Both the position numbers and the translations under genes were made by a program. Positions 8,627-17,158 of a stretch of DNA of 64,000 nt are shown here, in pieces (the first letter of the stretch is position 1; each line of letters begins with the position of its first letter). Source of the DNA: Maribacter sp. MJ134. GTDB lineage: Bacteria; Bacteroidota; Bacteroidia; Flavobacteriales; Flavobacteriaceae. A model generated the notes under the pieces. It searched no databases and was not told where the DNA came from. It saw only the letters and a program-made list of their open reading frames with translations. The stretch lies in NCBI RefSeq assembly GCF_003970695.1, contig NZ_CP034570.1:2914001-2978000 (forward strand), given 5' to 3'.

Positions 8627-10084
8627 ATGTCTAACAAAAATTTCATTTTAAAAAATACCTCCAGAAGGTCCTTTGTAAAGAAAACTACCGCTGCCGCCGC
8701 AGGTTTTATGATCGTACCAAGACATGTCTTAGGCGGACAAGGGTATGTTGCCCCAAGTGATATGTTGAACATTGCCGGTATTGGCGCCGGAGGAAAGGGC
8801 CACAGTGATATTGCTTCTTTCGCAGAAAGTCCCAATGTAAATATTGTGGCGTTATGTGATGTAGATGATAGACAAGCGGTAAAATCACGGGAAGCATTTC
8901 CAAAAGCTAGCTACTACAATGATTTTAGGAAAATGTTGGACAAGGAGAGAGACAATATCGATGCCGTCTCGGTTTCTACTCCGGATCACAACCACGCCGT
9001 TGCAGCGTATAAAGCCATGCAAATGGGCAAACACGTTTATGTGCAAAAGCCACTGACCCATGATATTTGGGAGGCTAGAATGTTGACCGAAGCAGCCAAA
9101 GAATTTAAAGTAGTTACGCAAATGGGTAACCAGGGAGGTTCTGGTGATGGCGTAAGAAAAATGAAAGAAATTTATGATACCGGAATTATAGGGGATGTAC
9201 ATACGGTAAAATGCTGGACCAACAGAGCTATTTGGCCACAAGCCCTGCAAACTCCTGTAAAAAAAGATAAAATACCAAAAGGCCTCAATTGGGATCTTTG
9301 GTTGGGTACTGCTGAAATGCGCGATTATAATAATGCGTATCTCCCTTTTGATTGGAGAGGATGGTCAGATTTTGGAACAGGTGCCCTCGGGGATATGGCC
9401 TGTCATATTATGGATCCCGTTTATAGAATACTCCCAATTTTATATCCAAACGCTGTTGAGTGCAGCGTCTCTGATTCTTTTAGCGGTAATTTTCAATATA
9501 AGGATTATCCAAAAAGCTTTCCGAACTCCAGCAAAATACACCTAAGCTATCCCAGAACGGATGGGAAGGGCACTATAAAAGTATCTTGGATGGACGGTGG
9601 ACTTTTACCTGAAAGACCAGAGGAATTAGGAGATGACGAAGCTTTGGGCAACTGGGATGGCGGTGTGCTATTCATTGGAGATAAAGGAAAGCTAATGGCG
9701 GACTGTTACGGAGCCAATCCAAGGTTGTTACCCTTATCACTTAATGAACAGTTCGAGGTAGAGGAAACGATAGCCCGTGTTCCAGAGGGACACTATTTAC
9801 AATGGGTAAATGCTTGTATGGCCGGTTATGGCAATGCTGAAACAAGTTCTTCTTTTGATTATGCAGGACCGTTTACAGAAAGTATCCTAATTGGAAACTT
9901 GGCCCTTAAATCCTATTTTGAGGTAGATCCCGCAGCAGAAAACAAAAGTTTCTGGGGAGGCGGCAAACAGTACTACGGAAGAAAACGTTTACGGTGGGAT
10001 GCCGAAAACATGAAAGTAACTAATTTTGAACCTGCCAATAAATTCGTGAAACGAAATTACAGGAATGGTTATACATTAGGATAA
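8627..10084 (+). CDS. Tat-exported Gfo/Idh/MocA family oxidoreductase
   Basis: 485 aa. The N-terminus has a twin-arginine signal (SRRSFVKKTTAAAAGFM), so the enzyme is probably folded with its cofactor before export. A Rossmann segment follows (ADMLNIAGIGAGGKGHSDI-type start, ALCDVDD), then the family motif VQKPLTHDIWEA with the usual EKP-like lysine as QKP. The C-terminal half is the alpha/beta domain with ends such as GWSDFGTGALGDMACHIMDP. Family members oxidise or rearrange sugars and sugar derivatives with NAD(P). The substrate is not predictable. It stands alone with a terminator directly after it. Confidence 0.92.
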   Translation: MSNKNFILKNTSRRSFVKKTTAAAAGFMIVPRHVLGGQGYVAPSDMLNIAGIGAGGKGHSDIASFAESPNVNIVALCDVDDRQAVKSREAFPKASYYNDFRKMLDKERDNIDAVSVSTPDHNHAVAAYKAMQMGKHVYVQKPLTHDIWEARMLTEAAKEFKVVTQMGNQGGSGDGVRKMKEIYDTGIIGDVHTVKCWTNRAIWPQALQTPVKKDKIPKGLNWDLWLGTAEMRDYNNAYLPFDWRGWSDFGTGALGDMACHIMDPVYRILPILYPNAVECSVSDSFSGNFQYKDYPKSFPNSSKIHLSYPRTDGKGTIKVSWMDGGLLPERPEELGDDEALGNWDGGVLFIGDKGKLMADCYGANPRLLPLSLNEQFEVEETIARVPEGHYLQWVNACMAGYGNAETSSSFDYAGPFTESILIGNLALKSYFEVDPAAENKSFWGGGKQYYGRKRLRWDAENMKVTNFEPANKFVKRNYRNGYTLG

Positions 10085-10105
10085 GGATATCCCCTATGTC
10101 ATTTA

Positions 10106-10136
10106 AAAAACTGAAGCCCAAAGCTTCAGTTTTTTA
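10106..10136 (+). terminator. Rho-independent terminator
   Basis: Stem CTGAAGC (10111-10117), loop CCAAA, stem GCTTCAG (10123-10129), then six T. It follows the Gfo/Idh/MocA gene by about 25 nt. Confidence 0.9.
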
Positions 10137-10141
10137 ATACT

Positions 10142-10169
10142 TTGAATTTAAGTTTAGTGCTTATTTTTG
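10142..10169 (+). promoter_or_regulatory. thiL promoter, near-leaderless
   Basis: -33 TTG (10142-10144), 17-nt spacer, -7 TATTTTTG (10162-10169), an exact consensus. The ATG starts 4 nt after the -7 box, so the transcript probably begins at or next to the start codon. Confidence 0.8.
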
Positions 10170-10173
10170 CAAT

Positions 10174-11223
10174 ATGATAGAAGATAAGAATAGGGAAAAA
10201 ACATCATTGGAAAAATTAGGGGAATTTGGTTTGATAGCACATCTTACAAAAGACTATCCTGTTCATCATAAATCCACAATAAAGGCTATTGGAGATGATG
10301 CGGCCGTATTGGATTTCAATTCAAAAAAAACCGTTGTCTCAACAGATCTATTAATAGAGGGCATTCATTTTGACCTCAGTTATATGCCCTTGAAGCATTT
10401 GGGTTACAAGGCCGTCATGGTCAACCTGTCGGACATTTATGCCATGAATGCCATGGCCACACAAATAACGGTTTCCCTTGCGGTTTCTAATCGGTTTCCT
10501 TTAGAGGCGTTGGAAGAACTTTATGCAGGAATACGCCTGGCATGCAAAACCTATGGTGTTGATTTAATAGGTGGCGATACCACATCTTCCAAAACAGGAA
10601 TGCTACTTAGTGTTACCGCAATCGGTGAAGCAGAAGAGAAGGACATTACGTACCGTTCGGGAGCCAAAGCAAACGACTTACTGGTAGTAACCGGTGATCT
10701 AGGCGGTGCCTATATGGGGCTTCAGGTTTTAGAGCGGGAGAAAGAGGTATTCAAAGTAAATCCCAACAGTCAGCCAGATTTAGACCCCTATTCCTACATC
10801 ATAGAACGCCAATTAAAACCAGAGGCACGCAAGGATATGATAACGCTACTTCAAAAATTAGATGTGCTTCCTACTTCCATGATTGATATCAGCGATGGTC
10901 TTTCTTCTGAGATTTTACATCTCTGCAAGAACAGTACGGTAGGTTGTAATCTATATGAAGATAAAATTCCCTTGGACCCAACGGTAATATCCAGCTGTGA
11001 AGAGTTTCATATGGACAGTACCATGGTAGCCTTAAGTGGAGGTGAAGATTATGAACTCTTATTTACCATTGACCAATCCGACTTTGACAAAATAAAAGGA
11101 AATCCGAACTTAACGGTAATCGGTCATATGACCAACGCTGATCAAGGTGCTAATTTAATTACGAGGGCGGAAACTAAAATTCCGTTGACGGCTCAAGGAT
11201 GGAATTCGTTCGATAATTCTTAA
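10174..11223 (+). CDS. thiL: Thiamine-monophosphate kinase
   Basis: 349 aa AIR-synthase-like enzyme that phosphorylates thiamine monophosphate to the diphosphate cofactor. The fold motifs are present: EFGLIAHLTKDYP near the N-terminus, AIGDDAAVLD metal site, DLLIEGIHFD, VNLSDIYAMNA, DLIGGDTTSSK and the late DISDGLSSEI and LSGGEDYELLF blocks. Length is normal. It is transcribed from its own consensus promoter without a usable leader. No other thiamine genes are adjacent. Confidence 0.96.
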   Translation: MIEDKNREKTSLEKLGEFGLIAHLTKDYPVHHKSTIKAIGDDAAVLDFNSKKTVVSTDLLIEGIHFDLSYMPLKHLGYKAVMVNLSDIYAMNAMATQITVSLAVSNRFPLEALEELYAGIRLACKTYGVDLIGGDTTSSKTGMLLSVTAIGEAEEKDITYRSGAKANDLLVVTGDLGGAYMGLQVLEREKEVFKVNPNSQPDLDPYSYIIERQLKPEARKDMITLLQKLDVLPTSMIDISDGLSSEILHLCKNSTVGCNLYEDKIPLDPTVISSCEEFHMDSTMVALSGGEDYELLFTIDQSDFDKIKGNPNLTVIGHMTNADQGANLITRAETKIPLTAQGWNSFDNS

Positions 11224-11472
11224 AAGTAAATAACCCCGAGGTGTGCCTACGAGACATTGGATGGAACGCCAACTTCTGCTTCCACCTAAGCATCGGCGCA
11301 TTATAAATTGCGATTATCAAATAAAAATCCTGGAAAAAAGAGCAATCTCTACTTACCGTTGTGGGGCGTACGACAGTTAAGACAAAAGGTGCTTACTTTG
11401 TTTCCAGGAATAGTTAGTAAATTCCATAACCAGCCATGGGAGTGGAATTTATGGCATTGAAAAATAAAACGA

Positions 11473-11688
11473 TTACGCTACTTGTTGTGCGTTATGTCTT
11501 CTTTGATAAATATGTTCTAAAGTTCTGTTGATATCCTGAAGTTCAGGAGTAAGAATAGATAGGTTACCACTAACATCGGTAGTAACTTGCTTACTGCAAT
11601 GTATGCATTTGTATTCTTTAATATGGGAAGTAACTTTCTTAGAAACTGAGTAGTGGTGGCCAAAAATATTACAGAATATTTTTTTCAT
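11473..11688 (-). CDS. Small CxxC protein, DUF1660-like
   Basis: About 71 aa from the ATG at 11686-11688 (MKKIFCNIFGHHY). An upstream in-frame ATG at 11712 would add eight residues. The frame has an early Cys followed by GHHY and a CIHC pair, a pattern resembling short zinc-ribbon proteins such as DUF1660, which are often found in flavobacteria and prophages. No function can be assigned. The family resemblance is tentative. Confidence 0.6.
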   Translation of the reverse strand: MKKIFCNIFGHHYSVSKKVTSHIKEYKCIHCSKQVTTDVSGNLSILTPELQDINRTLEHIYQRRHNAQQVA

Positions 11689-11951
11689 GTTGTAGGGTTT
11701 TTTTAGGTGCATAGGTACGATTTGGGGAATCGATAAATGCTAGGGTTTTCTATTACTGTTTTTGATGATTCTAATTTAAAGAACAACTGGGTTCTTAATT
11801 ACTTTTCTAAAGTATATCTTTTTAATCATCTGAACTATAATTTGTTGTGATGTAGACAATTTTTGTGGTTAACCTTTAAAAAACAGAGGTAAGCCATTTT
11901 TAAAAATCGTATTTCTTATTTTTCATTTATCTTTCCGCTTATTTGTTTAAC

Positions 11952-13247
11952 ATGACCAACACCAAAGAAACCCTAGTCACAGCTTTTGCCTTATTCTCCC
12001 TTTTTTTTGGGGCGGGTAACCTCCTACTGCCTCCGCTTTTAGGTTATAATGCAGGAGAAGATTGGATGTGGGTAACCTTTGGTTTTATGATAACGGCAGT
12101 GGTTATTCCTATTCTTGGAATTTTGGCACACGCCAGACTGCAAGGCACGATGTACGACTTTGGAAAAAAAGTGTCTCCCACATTCAGTACGGTTTATTGC
12201 ATTATCGTTTATCTTATTTCTATTACCATACCTTCTCCAAGAACGGCCTCTGCAACACATGAAATGGCCATACATCCCGTGTTTGGTACGAGTCCGTTAT
12301 TGACCAGCGGCATTTATTTTGCTCTGGTTCTGGTATTTGTTCTGAACCGTTCTAAAATATTGAATTTCATCGGTAAGTTCTTAACACCTCTTATTGTTAT
12401 TATGCTTTTCGGCGTAATAGGAATCGGTTTGTTCACTTCTGATGGACTAATGAACGTATCTTCTTTTGATGCTCCCGTGGTCAGCGGAATTCTAGAAGGT
12501 TATCAAACTTTTGATGCCATCGGTGCCGTAGTCGTTGGAGCTGTAGTTATTATATCATTGAATCTAAAGGGACTAACTTCCTTTGAGGCAAAAAAGGAAA
12601 TGATACGTAAATCTGGTTTTATTGCCGGTTTGGGGTTGCTTCTAATATATGCAGGTTTAATTTCTGTAGGTTCTTTTTTTGGTTCTGATATTCAAATTGA
12701 TAATGCCCTAAGCAACGATATGCAACGGGCCAATCTCCTTCGTGGAATTAGCATTGCTTCGTTAGGAGCTTTTGGAAACAAGGTCTTGAGTATGCTAATT
12801 GCACTCGCTTGTTTTACTACTGCTGTTGGCATCGTTACAGGTACTGCGGACTATTTTAAGGGACTCTTCAAGGGGTCACAAAAGGCCTATATTATCACGG
12901 GAATAGTGGCTTGTTGTATCGGGGTGTTGATAGGTCAGTTAAATTTTCACGCTATCGTTGTCATTGCCATTCCCGCTTTAATGTTCATCTATCCTATTAC
13001 TATCATACTGATACTACTGAATGTTCTGCCCGAGAAATTAGCATCTGCCAAAGTATTCAAAGCTGTAGTGATTACGACTATGATTTTTAGCATTCCAGAT
13101 TTTTTAGCCACGATTGGCCTCGCAGAAGCGGTTTCAAACCTCCAAGACTATATTCCCTTGAGCACCTTTAGCCTAGGATGGGTATTACCCGCTGTAACAG
13201 TTTTTATTATTATGAATTTGATAAGTAATGCCAAAAGGACTATATAA
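11952..13247 (+). CDS. brnQ: Branched-chain amino acid carrier, BrnQ/LIVCS family
   Basis: 431 aa from the ATG at 11952; a TTG nine bases earlier is in frame but less likely. It is a highly hydrophobic inner-membrane protein with about 12 membrane segments. It opens with the family block ALFSLFFGAGNLLLPPLLGY and contains TIPSPRTASATHE and ACFTTAVGIVTGTADYF. Family members import Leu, Ile and Val with Na+ or H+. The 3' end lies 4 nt from the convergent amidohydrolase gene with no terminator visible between them. Confidence 0.95.
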   Translation: MTNTKETLVTAFALFSLFFGAGNLLLPPLLGYNAGEDWMWVTFGFMITAVVIPILGILAHARLQGTMYDFGKKVSPTFSTVYCIIVYLISITIPSPRTASATHEMAIHPVFGTSPLLTSGIYFALVLVFVLNRSKILNFIGKFLTPLIVIMLFGVIGIGLFTSDGLMNVSSFDAPVVSGILEGYQTFDAIGAVVVGAVVIISLNLKGLTSFEAKKEMIRKSGFIAGLGLLLIYAGLISVGSFFGSDIQIDNALSNDMQRANLLRGISIASLGAFGNKVLSMLIALACFTTAVGIVTGTADYFKGLFKGSQKAYIITGIVACCIGVLIGQLNFHAIVVIAIPALMFIYPITIILILLNVLPEKLASAKVFKAVVITTMIFSIPDFLATIGLAEAVSNLQDYIPLSTFSLGWVLPAVTVFIIMNLISNAKRTI

Positions 13248-13251
13248 TCCA

Positions 13252-14970
13252 TTACTCCTTCTTATAGACCACTTCTCCATTAAAAATGGTCATCACTACT
13301 TCGGTATTCAAAAACTTATCCTCGGCGACGGTCATAAGATCTTGGTTATAAATAGTGAAATCTGCCAACTTGCCCGCCGTAATCGACCCTTTAATATCCT
13401 CCTCAAAAGCACCGTAGGCAGCGTCCAAGGTATACGACCGTAAAGCCTGGGCTCTTGTCATTTTTTGTTCAGGTTCATAACCCCCTTCGGGTGTACCTTT
13501 TAAAGTTTTACGACTTACGCTGGCGTACAGACTGGCTATAGGATTTAAAGGTTCTACAGGCACATCCGTTCCGTTAACAATAGGAATGCCACTTTGCAAT
13601 AAAGTTTGCCACATATAGGCGCCTTCCTTAATGCGTTTTTCTCCAAGGCGGTCTATGGCCCAAGGTCTATCGGACGACATATGTACGGCTTGCATCGCAG
13701 GAATTACCTGTAATTCTGCAAAACGTGGTATATCATCCGGATGCAAGTGTTGGGCATGTTCAATACGGAATCTATGGTCTTTGGTCGTATCGGGTAATTC
13801 AGTAAAAGCCGCTTCATACCGATTCAGTATTTCTCTATTGGCCCTATCGCCAATAGCGTGGGCGCAAACCTGAAAGCCATTTCGAAGTCCGTTCAAAGCG
13901 GTTTCCTTTACAAATTCCATAGGAAGTGTTTCGTGTCCAAAATGGCCCGGTCTGTCCGTATAAGGTTCTAAAAGCCATGCCCCACGGGAACCCAATGCAC
14001 CGTCACAGTTTAGTTTTACGGAACGTATAGTAACCAAATGTTCTGGATCTATCATGGGTCCTTTTTCATACCATTCTCCTAACAATTCTTTATCCCAACC
14101 TGTAAGCATGGCATAGATTCTGAGTTTCATTTTATCCTCGGCCTTCATTTGCTCATATAAAGCAATGGTCTCTTTCCCTATTCCCGCATCGTGGAAACCA
14201 GTAATTCCATTTCTTTGACAAGCGGCCACGGCCAATTCAAAAGCTTTTTTATCCTTTTCCGCTGTGGTTTCCGGGATATGTTCTGTAATAATCGTCATGG
14301 CCCTTTCGTTAAAAATCCCCGTAGGTCTTCCTAACTCATCACGCATTACCTCTCCACCTTCAACTTTAAACTTATCTATACCTTCTTTCGACAGTACTTG
14401 TAACCCTGCTATTTCCATGGCTTTTGCATTTGCAAAGCTGGCATGCCCACTAGCGTGTTTAAGATATACCGGGTTGTCTGGAGATACGGCACTGAGTAAA
14501 TCATGGGTTTGAAATCCGTTGACGGTTACCTCGGGCATTTTATCCCATTTACTTTGATGCCAGCCCCTACCTATAATCCATTCTCCTGGAGCGGCCGTTT
14601 TCACCTTTTCGGCTACGGCATCTACTATCTCTTGATAGCTTTTCGTGTGCATCAAATCAAGATTCAGTTCATTGTAACCTAGCCCCATAAAATGCCCATG
14701 TCCTTCAATTAGTCCGGGCGTCATAGTTTTGCCCTTTAAATCAATAAGTTGCGTTTTTTCATCTTTATAGACCTCAGCTTCATCAAGTGTCCCCGCAAAT
14801 AAAATTTTATCTCCCTTAGTTGCAACTGCTTCAACCTGCGTTTGGGTCGTGTCCACAGTATAGATAGGTCCACCGTAGATGAGTAAGGTAGCCGTTTCGT
14901 TTTTTGGGCCGTTACAGGCCGATAGTATTAAAAGAAAAAGACTAATTACAGTTACATTTTGAATTCGCAT
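13252..14970 (-). CDS. YtcJ-like amidohydrolase lipoprotein
   Basis: 572 aa with a lipobox (LSACNGPK), so an extracytoplasmic enzyme. The amidohydrolase metal site is visible as IEGHGHFMG, with later AHAIGDRANRE, HRFRIEHAQHL and NGTDVPVEPLNP blocks of the YtcJ group. These enzymes hydrolyse C-N bonds in varied substrates, which here are unknown. It stands alone on the minus strand, converging with brnQ. Confidence 0.92.
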   Translation of the reverse strand: MRIQNVTVISLFLLILSACNGPKNETATLLIYGGPIYTVDTTQTQVEAVATKGDKILFAGTLDEAEVYKDEKTQLIDLKGKTMTPGLIEGHGHFMGLGYNELNLDLMHTKSYQEIVDAVAEKVKTAAPGEWIIGRGWHQSKWDKMPEVTVNGFQTHDLLSAVSPDNPVYLKHASGHASFANAKAMEIAGLQVLSKEGIDKFKVEGGEVMRDELGRPTGIFNERAMTIITEHIPETTAEKDKKAFELAVAACQRNGITGFHDAGIGKETIALYEQMKAEDKMKLRIYAMLTGWDKELLGEWYEKGPMIDPEHLVTIRSVKLNCDGALGSRGAWLLEPYTDRPGHFGHETLPMEFVKETALNGLRNGFQVCAHAIGDRANREILNRYEAAFTELPDTTKDHRFRIEHAQHLHPDDIPRFAELQVIPAMQAVHMSSDRPWAIDRLGEKRIKEGAYMWQTLLQSGIPIVNGTDVPVEPLNPIASLYASVSRKTLKGTPEGGYEPEQKMTRAQALRSYTLDAAYGAFEEDIKGSITAGKLADFTIYNQDLMTVAEDKFLNTEVVMTIFNGEVVYKKE

Positions 14971-15147
14971 CGGGTATGGTTTTTAAAAACTTGAATTTAC
15001 GATATAAGTTTTCATTGGTCAATAAATTTCTCTTGACTTCTTGTGGATTGGGTCAGTCTTGTGAAACACGTTAAGAATATCATTAAAGTATCACGATAAA
15101 ATTCTAAAAGTTTATCCTTCTGTTACAACATCTACAGAAGTGCCCAC

Positions 15148-15155
15148 TACATTTG
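15148..15155 (+). promoter_or_regulatory. -7 box for the Lys/Glu/Met-rich protein gene
   Basis: TACATTTG matches TAnnTTTG exactly, 37 nt before the ATG. No clear TTG lies at the -33 position, so the promoter may be weak or activated. Confidence 0.5.
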
Positions 15156-15191
15156 GTTTGTAATAATTTATAAACTTAAAATATAAAAATC

Positions 15192-15545
15192 ATGAAAAAG
15201 TTAATCGCATTAGTAGTCTTGACCATAGCATTTTCGTTCTCGGCAAACGCACAAGATAAAATGGAGAAAAAAGAAATGGCCAAAGAGGAGAAAATGATGA
15301 AAAAAGAGATCACAGAAAAAGACAAAATGGCTAAAATAGCTAAGAAGAAAGCAATGAAGGCAGAGACAATGTCCAAAGAGGAAAAGAGGAAAAAAGAAGC
15401 TATGATGAAAAAAGAGGAAGCTGTAACCATGGAAAAAAAAGAGGCTATGGCCAACAAATCTAAAATGAAAAAGAAAGAAATGATGAAGGAAGAAGAAATG
15501 GCTAAAAAAGAAAAGATGAACGAAAAGGGTATGAAAAAGAATTAG
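15192..15545 (+). CDS. Secreted Lys/Glu/Met-rich low-complexity protein
   Basis: 117 aa. A clear signal peptide ends near SANAQ (residue 20 or 21). The mature chain of about 96 residues is nearly all Lys, Glu, Met and Ala, with 17 Met, no Cys and no His, in units such as KKEMAKEEKMMKKE. It is probably a single charged helix or disordered. Export with a high Met count could fit binding of soft metals or protection against oxidation, but this is speculation. No domain is recognised. The gene has its own -7 box and a strong terminator, which supports it as real. Confidence 0.8.
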   Translation: MKKLIALVVLTIAFSFSANAQDKMEKKEMAKEEKMMKKEITEKDKMAKIAKKKAMKAETMSKEEKRKKEAMMKKEEAVTMEKKEAMANKSKMKKKEMMKEEEMAKKEKMNEKGMKKN

Positions 15546-15568
15546 GTTGTGGTGTTGTGTTTTAGTTG

Positions 15569-15596
15569 AAAAGCGGCAGTATTGCCGCTTTTCTTA
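15569..15596 (+). terminator. Rho-independent terminator
   Basis: Stem AAGCGGCA (15571-15578), loop GTAT, stem TGCCGCTT (15583-15590), then TTCTT. It ends the Lys/Glu/Met-rich protein transcript. Confidence 0.85.
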
Positions 15597-15696
15597 TTTC
15601 TTAGCATCTGCATACAATGAACGTGAGAACATCATAGTGCGAAAGAGTCGTGTTCTTTCTATAAAACAATCCAAATGACTTCTTGATGATGGTATA

Positions 15697-16989
15697 CTAA
15701 TCCGCCATTAATTCCTCAATCTCCTCCACTTCAATGGGAATGGTAGCCATAAGGTTAATGGGTTCTCCTTTTTCTTGGATAACCACATCATCTTCCAAAC
15801 GAACCCCCATCTTTTCTGCCGGAATATAAATTCCAGGCTCTACCGTAAAGACCATATTCGCCTCCATTGGCGTTTTTAACTCGCCATAATCATGGGTGTT
15901 TAAACCAATATGATGACTGGTTCCATGCATAAAGTATTTTTTATAGGCAGGCCAATTGGGGTCTTCATTTTGAACATCTCCCTTATCCAACAAACCTAAA
16001 CCAAGTAATTCCGAAGTCATTAGTTTTCCGCATTCTTTGTGGTATTCTGCCCAAATGGTTCCGGGTATCAGCATTTTAGTCGCCTCATTCTTTACGCGGA
16101 GTACCGCGTTATATACTTCTTTCTGACGTTTGGAGAATTTGCCGTTTACCGGAATGGTACGTGTTAGATCACTTGAGTAATTGGCATATTCTGCAGCTAC
16201 ATCCATAAGAATAAGGTCTCCAGATTGGCATTGTTGATTGTTCTCCAAATAATGTAACACGTTAGCATTGTTCCCCGAGGCAATAATAGGCGAATAGGCA
16301 AATCCCTTAGAGCGGTTTCGGATAAATTCGTGCAACAGTTCCGCCTCGATTTCATATTCCCAAACGCCTGGCCTTATGAATCCCAGCAATCTACGGAAAC
16401 CTTTTTCCGTAATGGAACAGGCCGTTAACATCATAGCAATTTCCTCCGGCTCTTTTACCCCTCTGATTTTTTGCAAAATGGGATTGCTTTTCGCGACGGT
16501 ATGTGCTGGGAATTTCTTTTTACAATCTATAATAAACCGGTCTTCCCTGGTCTGTGTTTCCACTGCCTGGCGGTAATGCTCGTTGGTGTTAAAATAAATG
16601 GTTTCTGCCTCCGTCATCAAATCAAAAAACACCTTGTCAAAATCAGATAGCCAATAAATCGTTTCAATGCCAGATACTTTAGTCGCTTGTTCCTTAGTAA
16701 GTTTTGCGCCTTCCCAAATGGCAATGTGCTCGTTTGTTTCTCGAACAAAGAGTATTTCCCGGTGTTTTTTATCCATGGCATCCGGGAACAGTAGCAGAAT
16801 CGTTTCTTCTTGGTCCGCTCCACTTAGATAAAAAATATCCCGATGTTGCTCAAAAGGCATGGTGCTGTCCGCACTGATGGGATAGATATCGTTGGAATTA
16901 AAAACGGCTATGCTTTTTGGACGCATTTGCGCCGTGAACTTCTTCCGGTTCTTTATAAAAAGTGAATTAGGGATTTGGTCGTATTTCAT
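15697..16989 (-). CDS. pepP: Aminopeptidase P (Xaa-Pro aminopeptidase)
   Basis: 430 aa M24B metallopeptidase that removes N-terminal residues before proline, in the cytoplasm. An N-terminal creatinase-like domain is followed by the pita-bread domain with all metal ligands: two Asp in LMDVAAEYANYSSDLTRT, His in GTSHHIGLNTHD, Glu in TVEPGIYI and Glu in GVRLEDDVVI. No signal peptide. Normal length. Monocistronic. Confidence 0.96.
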   Translation of the reverse strand: MKYDQIPNSLFIKNRKKFTAQMRPKSIAVFNSNDIYPISADSTMPFEQHRDIFYLSGADQEETILLLFPDAMDKKHREILFVRETNEHIAIWEGAKLTKEQATKVSGIETIYWLSDFDKVFFDLMTEAETIYFNTNEHYRQAVETQTREDRFIIDCKKKFPAHTVAKSNPILQKIRGVKEPEEIAMMLTACSITEKGFRRLLGFIRPGVWEYEIEAELLHEFIRNRSKGFAYSPIIASGNNANVLHYLENNQQCQSGDLILMDVAAEYANYSSDLTRTIPVNGKFSKRQKEVYNAVLRVKNEATKMLIPGTIWAEYHKECGKLMTSELLGLGLLDKGDVQNEDPNWPAYKKYFMHGTSHHIGLNTHDYGELKTPMEANMVFTVEPGIYIPAEKMGVRLEDDVVIQEKGEPINLMATIPIEVEEIEELMAD

Positions 16990-17158
16990 GAATATTCAGT
17001 TTGATGCTAAATTTAAGAATTAAGTACTGCTTTATCATTTTAGGCGGTAAGAAATAATGGTTTCACGATAAAATTGAAGTGGTCACTTCTACCGATTTGC
17101 CTATCTTAGTATCCTGACATTCACTAGAACTTTTCAATCTTAAAAAAAGCACACATTT

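Noticed and set aside
11224-11472. Possible decayed coding sequence downstream of thiL
   Set aside because: Several short open stretches in different frames look faintly protein-like, but no continuous frame or recognisable motif links them.
15176-15457. Hydrophobic minus-strand frame opposite the Lys/Glu/Met-rich gene
   Set aside because: It is the mirror of AAA/GAA codons (Phe/Ser/Ile) and has no independent support.
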